Source: Tenrec ecaudatus
Lineage: Eukaryota > Chordata > Mammalia > Afrosoricida > Tenrecidae
Assembly (NCBI RefSeq): GCF_050624435.1
Contig: NC_134539.1
Location: 41,448,001-41,512,000, forward strand
Direction: 5' to 3'
DNA: 64,000 nucleotides
Shown piece by piece: positions 13,501-28,500 of the stretch (its first letter is position 1; every line of letters starts with the position of its first letter). A program made the translations under genes and the position numbers. The notes below the pieces were generated by a model. That model searched no databases, was not told the origin of the DNA, and saw only the letters and a list, made by a program, of their open reading frames with translations.

Positions 13501-16500
13501 AGAAGTACATACTATGGCATACCTATTGTTTCCCCCCCACACCCCAGGTTGGCCCTGATAATGTACATGTAGCTCTTTCTCTGGTGGAATATAAACCAGA
13601 ACTTCAGAAAGCCATGGAATTTGTTTTTGGAACAACATTTGTTTGTGACAACATGGACAATGCCAAAAAAGTGGCCTTCGATAAAAGGATAATGACTAGA
13701 ACAGTAACTCTTGGAGGTGATGTATTTGATCCCCATGGGACACTGAGTGGAGGTGAGTTTTATATACTATTTTTCACCCCCAATTCTTTGTGTAGCGTAG
13801 CATGAATGTCTGAGATCAGAGGAATTAGATGATGCCCGACTAACACTACTAATTGCTCTGAAACTTTAACATTCTTGAATAGAGTAGGAGAACATGTGAA
13901 ACAACTCAAAATCATGAAAGAAAGAGACCTGGCTTACTGGTCAGAGAAAGACTGGTGGGCCACAGATTATGGCCCTTAGTTCAGGTCTGGAATTGAACTT
14001 ACTCCCATGTAAGAATAATCAGCTATTTAAGATCAAAAGAGTATCATTTACCTAAGGACAAAGTAATGAGAGTTCAGAAAGAAGAGTTAAAAAAAACACA
14101 CACAAAACCTGGTCAACAAAATAGATAGTTGCAGCCCCCTCAGTAGGGCAGCTGGCGTTATGCATTAATATGATTATACACATAGAAAGATCAGAAACCA
14201 AGGGTTTAAATCATGGCCTTCATTTTTCGTATAAACCGACTCCCAGTGAGTCTATTCCAACTCAAAACAACCTTACAGAGTTTCCAAGGCTGTAGATCTT
14301 TACAGAAGAAGCCTCAACTTTCTTTGTGGATTGCTGATGGGTTTGAACCGCCAGCCTTTCAGTTAGCCGTCTAGTACTTAATGTCGCATATATATTTACA
14401 GTATGTATGTAGAGGGATGCAGGGACTTAGTCCTAATGGAGCTCCTATGCTAAATCCATTCCATTAGTCTCTTACTCTTTGCCCCATAAGGAAACTCACC
14501 GTTGAGTAGCAGCCTTCTTATTAGGTACATTTTGGCCCTAACTATCCACTTCCCCTCCAGGAAGCATTGACCTCTAAATTTGTGTACATACTATTGCTAG
14601 TACTATGTCAAGAATAAAATATTAACTCTTTCCTTGAGGTGACGCCTTAAGAAATGAATTCTTACATACGCATTGAGACACCAACTCTGTGCAAAGGGTT
14701 AATATAATATCAAACCCTGGATAGTACTTTGTTTGCACTAACTGTGTTCTAACATCTTATTTCACAGTATAGTAGCCACTACCCACATGAGGCTCTATAT
14801 TGAAATGTAGGTTAATTAAATTTAAATAAAATAATAAAAAAATTCCTTTATGCACTAGCCATAGTTGAAGTACTTAATAACACAAATGTTTAATGAGTTA
14901 TTGGACAATGCAGTAATAGAACATTATCATTTTATGAAGCCCTGTTCTAAAGCCTTACATAATTAGGTCATTTAGTTTTTTTATGTGGTGAACATATTAA
15001 AACCCCACTTATTGACTAATTAGCCGACATTTTGCCTTTAAGACAATAAGGAAAACTCCATGCAGCTGTTCAGTGCGCATTAGCAGCATATATCTGGGGA
15101 GTCTGGAATACTGGGGTGCAAGAGAACAATGTGGCTTTGATGGCTAAGATTAAGTGTCAATTTGTCTGGGGCACGACGCAGTGACTTGTAGTAATGTGAT
15201 GATATCATTTGGGAGTTTGGCAGTTGTATAATGATGTATCTTTATCTACTTGGTGATTTGAAGTGGTGATCCTCCATTTTTGGCTTAGTAACAACCTGGT
15301 CTTTGGAATTTGACCAAATTGACATGAGGTGTGCTATCATCCTCAAAATGCAGTTAAACCAATAAGGTGCATGATGTTAGGATGTGGCCAGTGAATTTTA
15401 ATTCCAACAGTTTCATTTCAGAGTTTACATTCTTCACCAGTACATACTGCCTTTTGAGATATCAAGGGACTTGATGTCTTTCTAGGTCTGTGGTTCTCAA
15501 CCTTCCTAATGCCGCGACACTTTAATAGTTTCTTATGTGTGGTGACCCCCCAAACAAAATATTTTCATTGTTACTTCATGACTGTAATTTTGCTACTGTT
15601 AGGAATCGGGCGACTCCTGTGAAATGGTCATTTGACCTCCAAAGAGATTGGGACCTACTGTTGAGAGGTTGAGAACTGCTGTTCTGCACCAAGAAAACAA
15701 GCAAATAAATTTAGAGTGATTAAGTATCAATTTCCTCTTGTACGAGAAGATGACTAATATCTAGACCTGGAAGAAAAGAGACCAAGTGTTTTTAGTTACT
15801 TTTTTAAAAAATTCAAAAAACCAAGAACTTTGTCGATTTTATTGTGTTGGGGACTCTTCAAGTTTGTACTTTAGCAAATATGTAACCTAGTATTACATTA
15901 ACTCCTTACAGATAATACCCACTGCCACAGAGTTAATGTCAACCCATAGTGGCCCTCCCTTTAGGACAGCCTGAAAACGTTCATTGGTTTCTGAGATTGT
16001 AAATCTTTGTGGGCACAGAGAGTGTCATTATTCTTCTGTGGCAAGTTCTCAGGAAACAGTTTTTTACCAGCAGAGCATTGCAGCCTGCCACTTCCAGTGG
16101 CAGGTGATTTGTAGTTAACTTGTACATTGAAACTGGTTTATTCTCTGTGCTGTTGTGGATCAGCTTATTCCAGGTTATGATATGATAATAAATGGCTTCC
16201 AAATCTCATTGATTTACAAATTTGTTCCATAAGTGCTAGTCAGTTGCCTTTGCTTCATATTATTCTCATTATGTGGCCAAACTTAAAGGTGAAGTCCCTG
16301 TCTTGAACACGTACATGATGCTTTTCTCATGGCAGAAAGAGAGCAAGTAGTCAATAGTGTATTGCCTTATAAGCCATATTTTCATAAGAGACACATTTCA
16401 TTAGCCAGAGCTAGTCCCATGACCTAATATGATGTCATTGGAGAGGACAATGATCCTGAGAGGGATGGGCCCACGAGGCAGTGCCAATGAGTACTTTAAA

Positions 16501-19500
16501 TCACTGACCACCTCTGTTTACAAGTGTTTCTTAGCAGTTATGTCTGTCATAAGATCCTGATGATTAGATCATGCTGTTTAATATAAACCTTTTTTTCTTT
16601 ATATTAATTCACTCAATAAATATTGAGTTCCTTCTGTGTATTAACTCTAATGCAGTCATTTACATTTAAGTTATGAAATTAACAAAATTCTGTAGTTTCA
16701 TAAGCTATAAATGTAAAACATTTCTTGCTTGTTGTGTATGAGAAAACTTAATACCAAGACCTGTTTCAATTTGTCTCTATCAGGAGCTCGTTCTCAGGCA
16801 GCTTCCATTTTAACCAAATTTCAGGAACTCAAAGATGTTCAGGATGAACTGAAAAGTAAGGAGAGTGAGCTCCATGTGCTAGAAGAGGAATTAGCAGGTC
16901 TGAAAGGCACTGCCGAGAAGTAAGTCTGTTGGATTAGACTATCTTTTTTGTATTTCTTGGTCGGTTATTTGTAGGATAAAAAGTTAAAGAAAATTCCTTT
17001 TTTTTAAATTAGAAATTGTATTTCCATGAATAAGTTTTCATATTTCTTTAAATATAAATTTTTATTTAAGGAAAAAGTATTTCTAATTTAAGTTATTTCA
17101 GTGAAGTATGAGTTGATAATTTGTCAGTTATTTATGATTATAAAAGTATTCTTTTTGCAATAGGTGAGTAGGGAAGTCTAATTAAATAATAATTAAAAAG
17201 AAAGATAACCACTCTCCTTGCTGAGATGCATACTGAACAATTAGTTTGGTGAGACTCGTCCTTAGATACTCTAGAGCAGTGGTTCTCAACCTTCCCTAGG
17301 CCGTGACCCTTTAATACAGTTCCTCATGTTGTGGTAACTCCCCCCCACCATAAAATATTTTCATTGCTACTTCGTAACTGCAATTTTTGTACAGTTATGA
17401 ATCGGGCAACCCCTGTGAAAGAGTTGTTTGACCCCCAAAAGGGTTAAACTCATGTTAGAAAGTCACTTTTAAAATTAGGAGTGGTATGTGTGTGAGTTTT
17501 TGTTCCCCTATTGGGATTATACTGTTCAATGTAAACTTCTTTTCCTCTCTGTTAGTCACTCAATAAATACTGAGTTCCTTCTGTGTAGCAATGCTCTTTT
17601 GGAGCTGTAACTATAGCAATGAATCAAACATAAATACGTTTGCTTTTATAAAATTTTCATTTACTTCGGGAAATGGATCATTTAAAAAAGCAAATTGACA
17701 ACTCAAATTTGGTTGAATAGTACTCAGAGGAAACAAAACAGAATATTTGTGAACTGACAAGGGTTAAGAGGTGTTGAAATTTCAGATTGATCCTGTAGGA
17801 AAGTCCTCCCTGAGCTTATGACTGTTGAGTGAGGTTGAACACCTAAAAGATGTAGATGAACTGTGTACATGGTTATATGAAAGACAAAATCTCATTTACT
17901 TAAAAAATTCAGAACTGTATAAAAATTATATTCCGAGAAAATTACTTATTGAAAGATTGCGTTTAGTGTTTTATAAGATGAACGCCTTCTGTAGATACTT
18001 ATTATGGATCTTTAGGTTGTTTGTATTGTGCTGTACTATGGTCGTGCGCAGTTGTTTAATTTTATTGACCAAATAAGACTTAAATTTGATTTCTCAGAAA
18101 TTTGACATAAAAATCTTCTCAATTGCACGTTATTTATATTGTAAAGTGAATTTATTTTAGGTAAAAGCCTGCAGTTTGGATGCATGTTTCAAACACCAGA
18201 AAAACTGACGATTGATTACAAACTTCCCCTTGTCCAAGGTATCGCAAACTCAAGCAGCAGTGGGAGATGAAAACTGAGGAGGCAGATTTATTACAAACCA
18301 AGCTCCACCAAAGTTCATACCATAAGCAGCAAGAAGAATTAGATGCCCTTAAGAAAATCATTGGTAAGATACAATCCTGTGTTTCATCTGTTTGTACATC
18401 TTGCTGTGGGTATTTAGAAGATGCTGTGCTTTCTTTCAAGCATATTTGGGAGTTTGTGGGTTTTTTGTTTTTCTCTTTTTCCCCAATACAATGTTATGAA
18501 ATGGGATCCCGCATTAGCGTTTCTCATTGTACTTACTTGATGGTGAAGATTAGCATCTATGTTATTTGGTCTTTTGAATTTCTCCTTCTGGCATTTCCAA
18601 TTCATGTGTTTTTCTCAGCTTGGATTGGGAATGTGCTTTCCTTATTCTAGTTAAGAGTTCTAACCTGTTGTAGCTCATGTACATTACAAAGGTCTTTTTG
18701 CCGTGTGAGATTGTCTTTTAACTTTGTAGTATTTTTGATACTTTTTTACAACTAGCCTGTAACTTTTCAGACTTCTATTAAAAGTTTAATTTATAAGCTT
18801 TATCTGCAGCTAAATGGAGGACCTTATTTAGCCTCATTTGTCTACTTTCTGTACAGAGGAAAGTGAGGAGACATTAAAAAACACCAAAGAAATTCAGAAA
18901 AAAGCAGAAGAAAAATATGAAGTACTGGAGAACAAAATGAAGAATGCAGAGGCTGAAAGAGAGCGAGAACTAAAGCATGCTCAGAAAAGACTTGATAGCG
19001 CCAAAACAAAGGCAGATGCTTCCAGCAAAAAAATGAAAGAAAAGCAGCAGGTAATAATAACCTATTGAAAATTCACACTCTTTTAAAGTCAGAACTAAAT
19101 ATGTTAGAGCATCCTGGCTAACCTTACTTACCGGTTATTCCTTACCAGCTTCAAGATAGACACGCATTTTAAGGAAATACTTAAAAGGGTTTAGAGCAAA
19201 CATACTATTACATGCAAAACCTATAATATCATATCAAATAATTATAAAATAATTTGGGTTGCATTGATTTACTAATTCAAAGTTACCTTCAAGAGTGAAT
19301 AATGCTTATATCATGATTCTGTGTGTTGACTAATCATAGTGGGCAAACACTCTGTTTGAGTGTTTACTGCTGGAGGATGGTATAGGACAAAGTATGTTAT
19401 ATTACTGAAGTACTCTTAATTATAGAATGATACTTACTCTCTTTATAGCTTTTGGTTAGCACCAAAACTGAAATTTAAAACTTAATTTTCTATCTCCAAA

Positions 19501-22500
19501 GACTATGTTCTTAATTACTATTCTGTGTAAACTTCCTTTTCTGGAGGGCTTTTGTGGGGCTTATTTTATTTGTTTGCTGAGAATATACATAGAACAAGCA
19601 GCAATACAACAATTTCTACATGCACAATGCAGTTACATCGATTACATCCTTGGAGTTACACAGTTGCTCGCTCTCACCCTCCTTTTTCATAGTGTGCCTC
19701 TCCCATGGTCTTAAACTCAGTGCCCTCTAAGTTTCTTACTTCATCTTTAAAATTACTGTTTTCAATTTAATCACATAAAAAGTAAGTCTTAAAAGAACAC
19801 GGTTCTCAAGACAGACACTATTCATTACTTTAAACTGTTGTTTTGCTTTAAGATTCTCTTAGAGAATATTTTGGTTAAGGTTTATTTCAGGGTTTCAGTC
19901 ATCCCTTAGAAAATCTGGATACCATCAGAATTTGAAATTCTGTCCAATAGAAATTATTCTATAGAGTTTTTGACTAAAATGTTCAGTAATGAATGGTCCT
20001 GGGTACCATCCAGTTCTTCTAGTACCATGTCAGTTGATGCAATTGCATGGAGACAGCTAGCTTCTGTTTGGTTTTTGTTTTAGGTGAATAGAGACTAAAT
20101 GTAACTTCGGTTACCATATTTGTTTGCAAGCATATAGAGACCCAGGGCCAATGTACTAGCACTGAGCACATTCATAGGCTAATAAACTGGTCTGTCCCTT
20201 GACACCAAACCTCCAAACAAAGGAACTAAAGCCCAGGAGGTATTTGGCTGCATATGAGTAGTTTTAGCAGCTGCTCATTTGCCCTTAAGGATTTTATCAT
20301 TGAATAGCTAGACAAAGTATTTTCTGATGGACTGAAAACTAATGGGAAAGAAGAAAATTGTGTAACATTTTACATATTGAATAATCATGATTAAAAAGTT
20401 TAATATCTACTTCAAAGAAATGCTTTAGCCCTTTAACCCAGACATAGAAGTCTATGTTTCTAAGAATAAAAGTGTATGGAAAATAACCTGTGATAAGTGC
20501 TTTGAATCCATAAAAACGTGTGTTTTGTGGCTGTGAGGTAAGTGGGCTGTGGGTACTCTGTATGAGAATTGTTACTGTTGTGTACACAGACATTCACCTT
20601 TCAGTAGTTAATAAACTAAGAACACTCCTGTGACGCATTTGTTATAGGAATTTGAAGCTACCACGCTGGAGTTGGAAGAGCTCAAGAGAGAGCAAGCATC
20701 CTATGAACAGCAGCTTGAAGCTGTAAACGAAGCTATCAAATCCTACGAAGATCAGATTAAAATAATGGCAGCTGAAGTTGCTAAAAATAAGGTACCACTT
20801 ACTTATAAAATTAGGGAATTTATAAATGCCAATATATCAAATGTTAGCTTGAAGTTTGATTTTAGGGCTCTTAATCTCTACTTTTCTTATGACAAGTGCT
20901 TGAGGCAAAACTAAGGATTCTGAAAAAACCTTGGAATACATAATATTGTTGTTTTTTTTTACTGCCGTCGAGTTAATTCTGACACATACTGACGTTATAG
21001 GACCAGGTTGAGCTACCTCTTCAGATGTGCGAGACTGTAAATCCAACAGGAATATGGCTAGTGGGGTCTCTCTACTCCCCTTGCAGCTAGCAGCCCAATG
21101 TGTAACCAGCTATGCCACCGGGCTCCAACCACAAAATATAGCTGCTGTGTCATGGAAGCCATTTTTAACTGTAGTAGACATTTGGAAGATTGGAGGCTGG
21201 TGGTTCTGGGATTTGATTTGAACAGATAACCCCAAGGTCAGCAGTTTAAACTACCAGCCACTTCATGGGAGAAAGACAAGGCTTTTTTCTCCCAAATAGA
21301 GTTACAGTCTTGGAAACCCACAAGGGTCATCTATCCTGTCTGTATTACAGGTTTGCCATGAGTCAGAATCATCTCCAGGGCAGGGAGTTTGTTTCTATTT
21401 TGTTATACAGGATGGATACAGCTGTAGTAAATTACAAGTAACATTCATTACGTGTAGGCCTTAGACACTACTCAAGGAAGAAAAATGCTTGACAGCCCAC
21501 CCTACCTAATTGTTCCCATATGAGCTATCTCCAGCAGAAATTCTATTGTTTCCAGCAGAGACACTGCACCCATTCCGTTTGTTTGTTTGTTTGTTTATGG
21601 TGGTAACACAAGTTTTCTCCTGCTTGTAAATTTATTAGCCACATTAATGAGGATATAAAGGGTTAAGTGGCCATCTACCTCTAATATTACCATGCATTTG
21701 GCAGAAATCTGCAAAGGTATTGTTTTACAGACTATGTAAATGCTACCGTACTGTTGTCTTCTGATTGTTTTAGGAGTCAGTAAATAAAGCTCAAGAAGAG
21801 GTTACCAAGCAAAAAGAAGTGATTACAGCCCAGGACAATGTCATTAAAGCAAAATATGCAGAAGTGGCAAAACATAAAGAACAAAACAATGATTCTCAGC
21901 TTAAACTGAAGGAATTAGACCACAACATCAACAAACATAAACGGGAGGCTGAAGATGCTGCTGCGAAGGCATGTTTGTGTTTTTCATTTTCACTCTTAAT
22001 AAGCAATTTTTTATCATATTACCGTGAATGAGGGGAGTGCGTGATGGGGACCCAATGCCCATCTGTAGACAGCTGGACATCCTTTACAGAGGGGTAGTGG
22101 GAGGAGATGAGTCACTCAGGGTTCAGTGTAGCAACAATGAAACTCAAAACCTTCCTTTAGTTCTTGAACACTTCCTCCCTCACCAATTATCATGACCCCA
22201 ATTCTACCTTGTGGACCTGGTTAGACCAGAGGTTGCACAGTGGTGCAGTAGGGATCTGGAAACACAGGGAATCTAGGACAGATGAACCCCTCAGGACCAG
22301 CGGTGGGAGTGGTGACACCGGGAGGGAAGGAGGTGTAGAAAGGGGGAACTAATCTCAGGGATCTACATGTAACTGCCTCTCTGGGGGATGGGCAACAGGA
22401 AAGTGAATGAGGGGAGACGCCGGGCAGTGTAAGGTAAGAACTGCCCTTGTGGGTTCTGAGACCATAAATCTTTACCTGAAGTAGAAAGCCTCATCTTTTT

Positions 22501-25500
22501 CTCGAGGAAAGGCTGGTGGTTTCAGACTGCTGACCTTGCACTGAACAGTCCAATGAGTAATCTTCTATGTCACCATACCTCCTTGAATACCTTGTAGTGT
22601 CAGATCATTTGTTAATGCTTAATAGAAGAATAAGCAGCACATGCCTAGAACACGTTCGTGAAACTTAGCAGATATTACTTACAGTCATGAAAAATATCCA
22701 TGCAAGTAATGAAGGTAAACAAATTGTGGCAAGGATTACAATCCACCAATCAGAATGAACCTTAAAACAATTCTAAAAGAGGCTAATAGATCTTGAGCAC
22801 TGTTCTGGAATTTTCAAAGTTATATAAAGTCAAACAAGTATTTCTACTAGTACATACTATATATGGCTTATTCCAAAGAAAGCCTATTGAAACATGTCTC
22901 TGAAATCGGTGAGTGGCTGCAGGAAGTTCTCTCCTTCGAGTGTCTTTGGGGAAAAGAAGATATTAAAAAGACAAGCATTGTGTGAAGAATGCGTAGCTCA
23001 AAGGCCTACTTGTTTCACCTTTTTGCAACCACGCATTGCTGGGGACCTGTCTCTGTTTACCATGTGACTCAGAAAGTAGGTCCAATCAAAACAGTAAAAT
23101 TTCCAATAGATTATTTTTTGGAAGGACCCAGGAAATTATGGGGCTTATTATGAAGATAGTTTCAGAAATGTGAAACTATTCGTGAGAAAAAGACCAGGAA
23201 AGTTGCTCAAGCAGATTGTGGTTTTGATTTTCATTCTGACAGAGCACCTGGGTACCAAGATCTGTCCTATGAGATGTATGTTGGGAAACTTTACTTATCC
23301 TCCCTTACAGCCCCGATTGTGTCCTTTCTGGTTTCCTTTTGTTCCTAAACTCAAAATCTGAAGAGAACATGATTTGAATATCTTTATGGATGTCAAATCT
23401 GCTTTTTTGAAGTCTGGTTAATCAAAGAGTGCAGAATTCTTTGGAAAATTGTTTAGAGCAGTGGTTTTCAACCTGTGGGTCACAATCCCTTTGGGGATTT
23501 AATGACCCTTTCACAGGGGTCATCCAATTCATAACAGTAGCAAAATTACAGTTATGAAGTAGCAACAAAAATAATTATATGGTTGCGGGGATCACCACAA
23601 CATGAACTGTATTAAAGGATTACGTCATTAGGAAGGTTGAAAACCGCTGGGTTAGAGAGATGCAAACACCACTTCTAGAAAATCTTTTGGAAGATATATT
23701 AAGAAACAATAGATTCACATACTTATATACCTGGGACTAGAATTGTATATTATGTTAGCTCTCTAGTTGTTTGAGGAACCACCAGACTATTTTCTACAAT
23801 GGCTGAAGCAATTTGCATTCTTTAGGCTGCTGTCTATAAGATCAACAGTTCAAGCACACCAGCTGCTCCATAGGAGAAAGAGAGGCTATCTCCTCCCATA
23901 AAGACCCTACACCCTCAGACTGGGGAAGTTCTCCCCTGTCCTGTAGGGTCTGTATGTGGAAATCAACTTCAGTGGTAGTGATTTTTGGTGGCAGTGGTGA
24001 GCAATAGATGAAGATCCCATTTCTCCACATTCCTTCTAAAATTTGTTGTTTTCCTTCTTTTTTAAGTCATACTCATATTGGTAGGAGTGAAATGTTACTT
24101 CATTGTGGTTTTGATCTGCATTTCTCCGATGGCTAGTGACAATGAGCAATTTTAATGTGTCTATTTACTATTTGAATATTTTTGATGTAGTGCTTATTTA
24201 TCAACTTTCCCCCATTTTTGGTTGGGCGATTTGTTTTCTTTATTAAGCTGGGTTTGTTTACATGTTTTAGATATGAGGCCGTTATTGATTCTATTCCTGA
24301 AGATTTTTTCCCCCCAACCTGTATGTTCTCTTTACTCTTTTGCTTGTGCATTTGTTGTATTTGATACTAGTTTCAAACATTGGCCCTAAAGAACACGGCT
24401 ATAGCTTTACAATCTGTACTTCTTTTGAATTAAGATGGTGCTATGGTTTATTGTGCCAGCCTGGCTGATAAACACAAGTAGGATTAACTGAAGGGCAGAG
24501 GGATAAATGGCTCAGTGAGCCTCACCTTGGTTGTTCTCAGTTTAAAGGGGTACACTACCTGTGGGATGCCTAGCCTGTGGACTGTGTCGCTGTAAGTTGA
24601 GGTCCCTTTAAGCCCACAGGATTGGAATGTTCATCTCTGGAGCTGGGGACTGACAGTTGATGACAGTTGGGGGCCTGCCTTGCTGTTTGCTGCCTGGGTA
24701 TATATAGCCCAGCTCTCCTAGTGTCTCACTGCTTTATAATTTAACTGTTAATTTCTTGTATTATCTATCTATATATAATTTTAACGGTTCATTTCTTGAA
24801 TTATATATCTTTATAAATATATTTACATATATAATTACTAGCAATCTGGTTTGTCTCTCTAGAGAACCCTGTCCAATACATTTATACAAAGAAAATACAT
24901 TGACAATTACATTGATCACGTGGTCATAACTGATAGGTAGAACTACCTTCTACTGCTACCCATTCTGTATTACCTTTGCCCTCAGCAAGCACCTCAGCTG
25001 GCTGTGGTTTTTGGCCTGGCGGGGTGACCCAGACCTTCATTCCTGAGGGGTCTGGGTCATTATAAGCCCTGTTAGGATTGGGTTGCTGCAACTTACCATT
25101 TACTTTAATAACAGGGCATGGTAACACTAAGAGTTGGCCTATGGGATCTCCTGGATTCCAGACATATTCTTCTTCACCTCCATTATGTAGTACCAGTCCA
25201 ATTTCTCCTTGGTAGTCAGGATCAATCACCCCACTCAGTACGGTGACACTCTTCCTGACCTGTTGATCCAAAGGCGTGAGAAGTCCAAAGTGCCCAGGGG
25301 ACATTCTCAGCTGCCAGTTCAGTGGAATCCGTGCTTTGTTTCCAAGTAGGAGAGTTCCTTTCTTTGGGACCAGGATCTCCAGGCCTGAGGAACACAGGGT
25401 TGCTGGGACAGGAAGCAAAAATGCTGCAAATGGATCACTAGGAGTAATAGTGAGTGGTGCCACTCCAGCTTCCACCCCTATATTCTTTCAAGTCTTAGGT

Positions 25501-28500
25501 GGTGGCACTGATCTCTGCAATCCCTCCAGGAATGCGGTATTGCTTTTGGTTTACTATTTTCCTAGGTAATGGCAATTCTAATGGTGTCCACTTGGCCTTT
25601 CCTACCATGATAGCCCTTATTCCACATTTTAGGGATCCGATATGGGGGTTCTGCCAGTTACTAAGTATGTCTATTCCAATGATGCATTCTGGAACTGGGG
25701 AAATAACCAGAGGATGGATCCGGGGGCCCACAGGACCCACAGTGAGGCGTACTTGAGCTAAAACTCCATTGATAACTTGACCGCCATAAGCCCCCACTCT
25801 GATTGGTGGGCCTTCAAAACATTTTGGGTTTCCTGGAATTAGTGTCAGTTCTGAGCCGGTGTCTAGTAAACCCCGAAAAGTTTGATTATTTCCTTTCCCC
25901 CAATGAACCGTCACTCTTGTGAAAGGCCGCAGGTCCCTTTGGGGAAGGCTAGAAGAAAGACTAACAGTATAAACCTTCAGTGATGTAGCAGGATCCTCCT
26001 TACAAGGGACCCGGTCTCCCCTTCATTCAAGGGGTTGTGGGTCTGTAAACTGGCTCAGGTCTGGGAATTGATTGAGCGATCGTGACTGTCTATTCTGCTG
26101 TTCACCTGATCTACCATTCTTTTGCCTGTACAGATCACGTAAATAGTTAATAGGCTTCCCATCTATTTCATTCCTAGGGACACCGTGGCTAAGTAGCCAA
26201 TGCCATAATTCCACACGAGACAGGTTGCTTTGATTACTATTGAAAACTTGTTGTCTATTATAACCACGCCTACCCTGTCTGTTGATTCAATGCTGACACC
26301 TGCCCTCTACCATCATGGGGACCAATCAGCCCCATGTGGGCAAATGTCGGAGTTCACTTAGGGCAGTGCCCACTGTTAATCCTGATGCACATAGAATAGC
26401 AATTACAGGAGTCTTAAGAGATGCTGGGGCCTACTTCACAAACTTGTTCCTTATGGTTGTGGTAAAGGGTATGCCTTCAGGACACCCCCTTTTTGGATCT
26501 ATGGGAATATCTTACTTTATTTTTTTTAATTAGAGATCGATTTTTGTCAGCACAATTTGTTGAAGAGTTCTTTCTATCCACATTGACTAGATTTCAGGCC
26601 ATTTTGAAAATAATTGACCATATGTTTGGATGTATTTTTGAATTTTTAATTCTATTCCGCTATTCCACCTATCTTTCATTAAACCAGTACTAGAGTGTTT
26701 TGGGCACTGTAGTTGTGTTACATATTTTGGAGTCAGGAAATATTAGGCTTCATATTTTGTTCTTCACCATTTCCTGGTTCTTTCGGTCTCTTGGCCTTTC
26801 AGGTAATACTGAGGATTTATTTTTCTATTTCTGTAAAGAATAATGGTTGGAATATTTATCTGTCTATAGATCATTGTTTTGGGTAGTATTGAGCTCTTGA
26901 CTATGTTAAGTCTTCTAGTCCATGAGCACAAAATGTCTCCCATCTTTTTAGATTGCCTTTATTCTCTTTGAACAGTGTTTTATAATTTTCATTGTATTTT
27001 ACATTCCGGGGTACATTTATTTCTAGATACTATATTGTTTTAGATGCTATTATGAACAGGTTTGTTTTTGGTTTCTCCTTTTCAGATTTCTCATTGCTGA
27101 AATTTAGACACCCAGTTGATTTTGGTTGACTTTGTATCCATCAACTTTACTAAAGTTTCCATTAGTTCTGGAAGATTTTTGTAGGTTGAGATTTTATATT
27201 TATAGCATCATAGACATTCTGTTACACTGAGCCTATGGTCCAGATTAAAATATATTTTATATGTACCTCATAACAGTGACCCTATATTTTTGAAATGAGT
27301 AATTATGGCGTTTCCTCGATAATACTTTAAATTGACAAATATTTAAGAAACTGGCTTACACAGGGTGCAGTATAGCACTGACAAAGCAAGCACAACATTC
27401 TTCTAGTTCTTTAAGGTTCCTCTCCCCACTATCATGACCCCAGTTCTATCTTACAAATCTGGCTAGACCAGAGCATGTACACTGGTACAGATAGGAATTC
27501 TCAACACAAGAATTCAGGACAGATAAACTCCTTGGGACCAATAATGAGGGTAGGGGTGGGGGTGGGGACTGATCACAATGATCAACATACAAAACCCCCT
27601 GTCCCAGGGGGACGAACAGCAGAGATGTCGGTGAAGGGAGACAGCGTTTCAGTGTAAAATATGAAAATAGGAATAATTTATAAATTATCAAGGCTTCATG
27701 CGGTGGGGGGGGGGGGGCAAAGGAGGGGGAAAAAGCAGAGCTGATACCAAGGGCTCAGGTAGAAAGAAAATGTTTCAGATAAGTACAAGTGTGCTTGATA
27801 CAATTGATGTATGGATTGTTACAAGAGCTGTAAGAGCCCCCAATAAAATGATTTGATGGTTTTTTTTAATAAATCTTTTCATTGGGGCTCATACAACTCT
27901 TATCACAATCCGTACATAAAACAATTGAGCAAAGCACCCTTATACATTCATTGTACTCGTCATTCTCAAAATTCACCTTCCACTTAGGTTCCTGGAATGA
28001 GCTCGGTTTCCTTTTTTTTCCCCTACCTCACCCTCCCTCCCCACTCCCCCCTTCCCCCTGGTCCCTTAATAGTTTACAAATAATTATTATATCTTATCTT
28101 ACACTGCCCGGCATCTCCCCTCACCCACCTCCCCATTGCCCATCTCCCAGAGAGGAGGTTACACATAGATCTCCAAGATCGGTTCTCCCTTTCTACACCC
28201 CCTTCCATCCTGGTGTCGCCACTCCTACCGTGGGTGTTGAGGGGTTCGTCTGTCCTAGATTCCCTGTTTCCAGATCCCTACTGCACCGCTGTACATCCTC
28301 TGGTATAACCAGGTCAGCAAGGTAAAATTGGGGTCATGATGATTGGGAGGGGAGGAAGCGTTCAAGAACTAGAGGCAGGTTTTGAGTTTCATTGTTGCTA
28401 CACTGAACCCTGAGTGACTTATCTCCTCCCCACTACCCCTCTGGAAGGGATGTCCAGCTGTCTACAGATGGGCATTTTGTCCCTATCGCGCACTCCCCCT

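Noticed and set aside
17825..18076. 83-aa plus frame before exon w13
   Set aside because: It lies in an intron, matches no SMC2 residues, and exon w13 starts independently at 18239 with a good acceptor.
21969..21974. A GT donor four bases downstream of exon w16
   Set aside because: It would shift the frame and hit TGA shortly after the junction, and would destroy the conserved AAK-VSKML sequence.
24439..24885. Solo-LTR boundary at 24452 with a matching tttat duplication on both sides
   Set aside because: The second copy of this LTR (36033-36200) shares the bases upstream of 24452, including tttat, so the element starts earlier (24439) and the match is coincidence.
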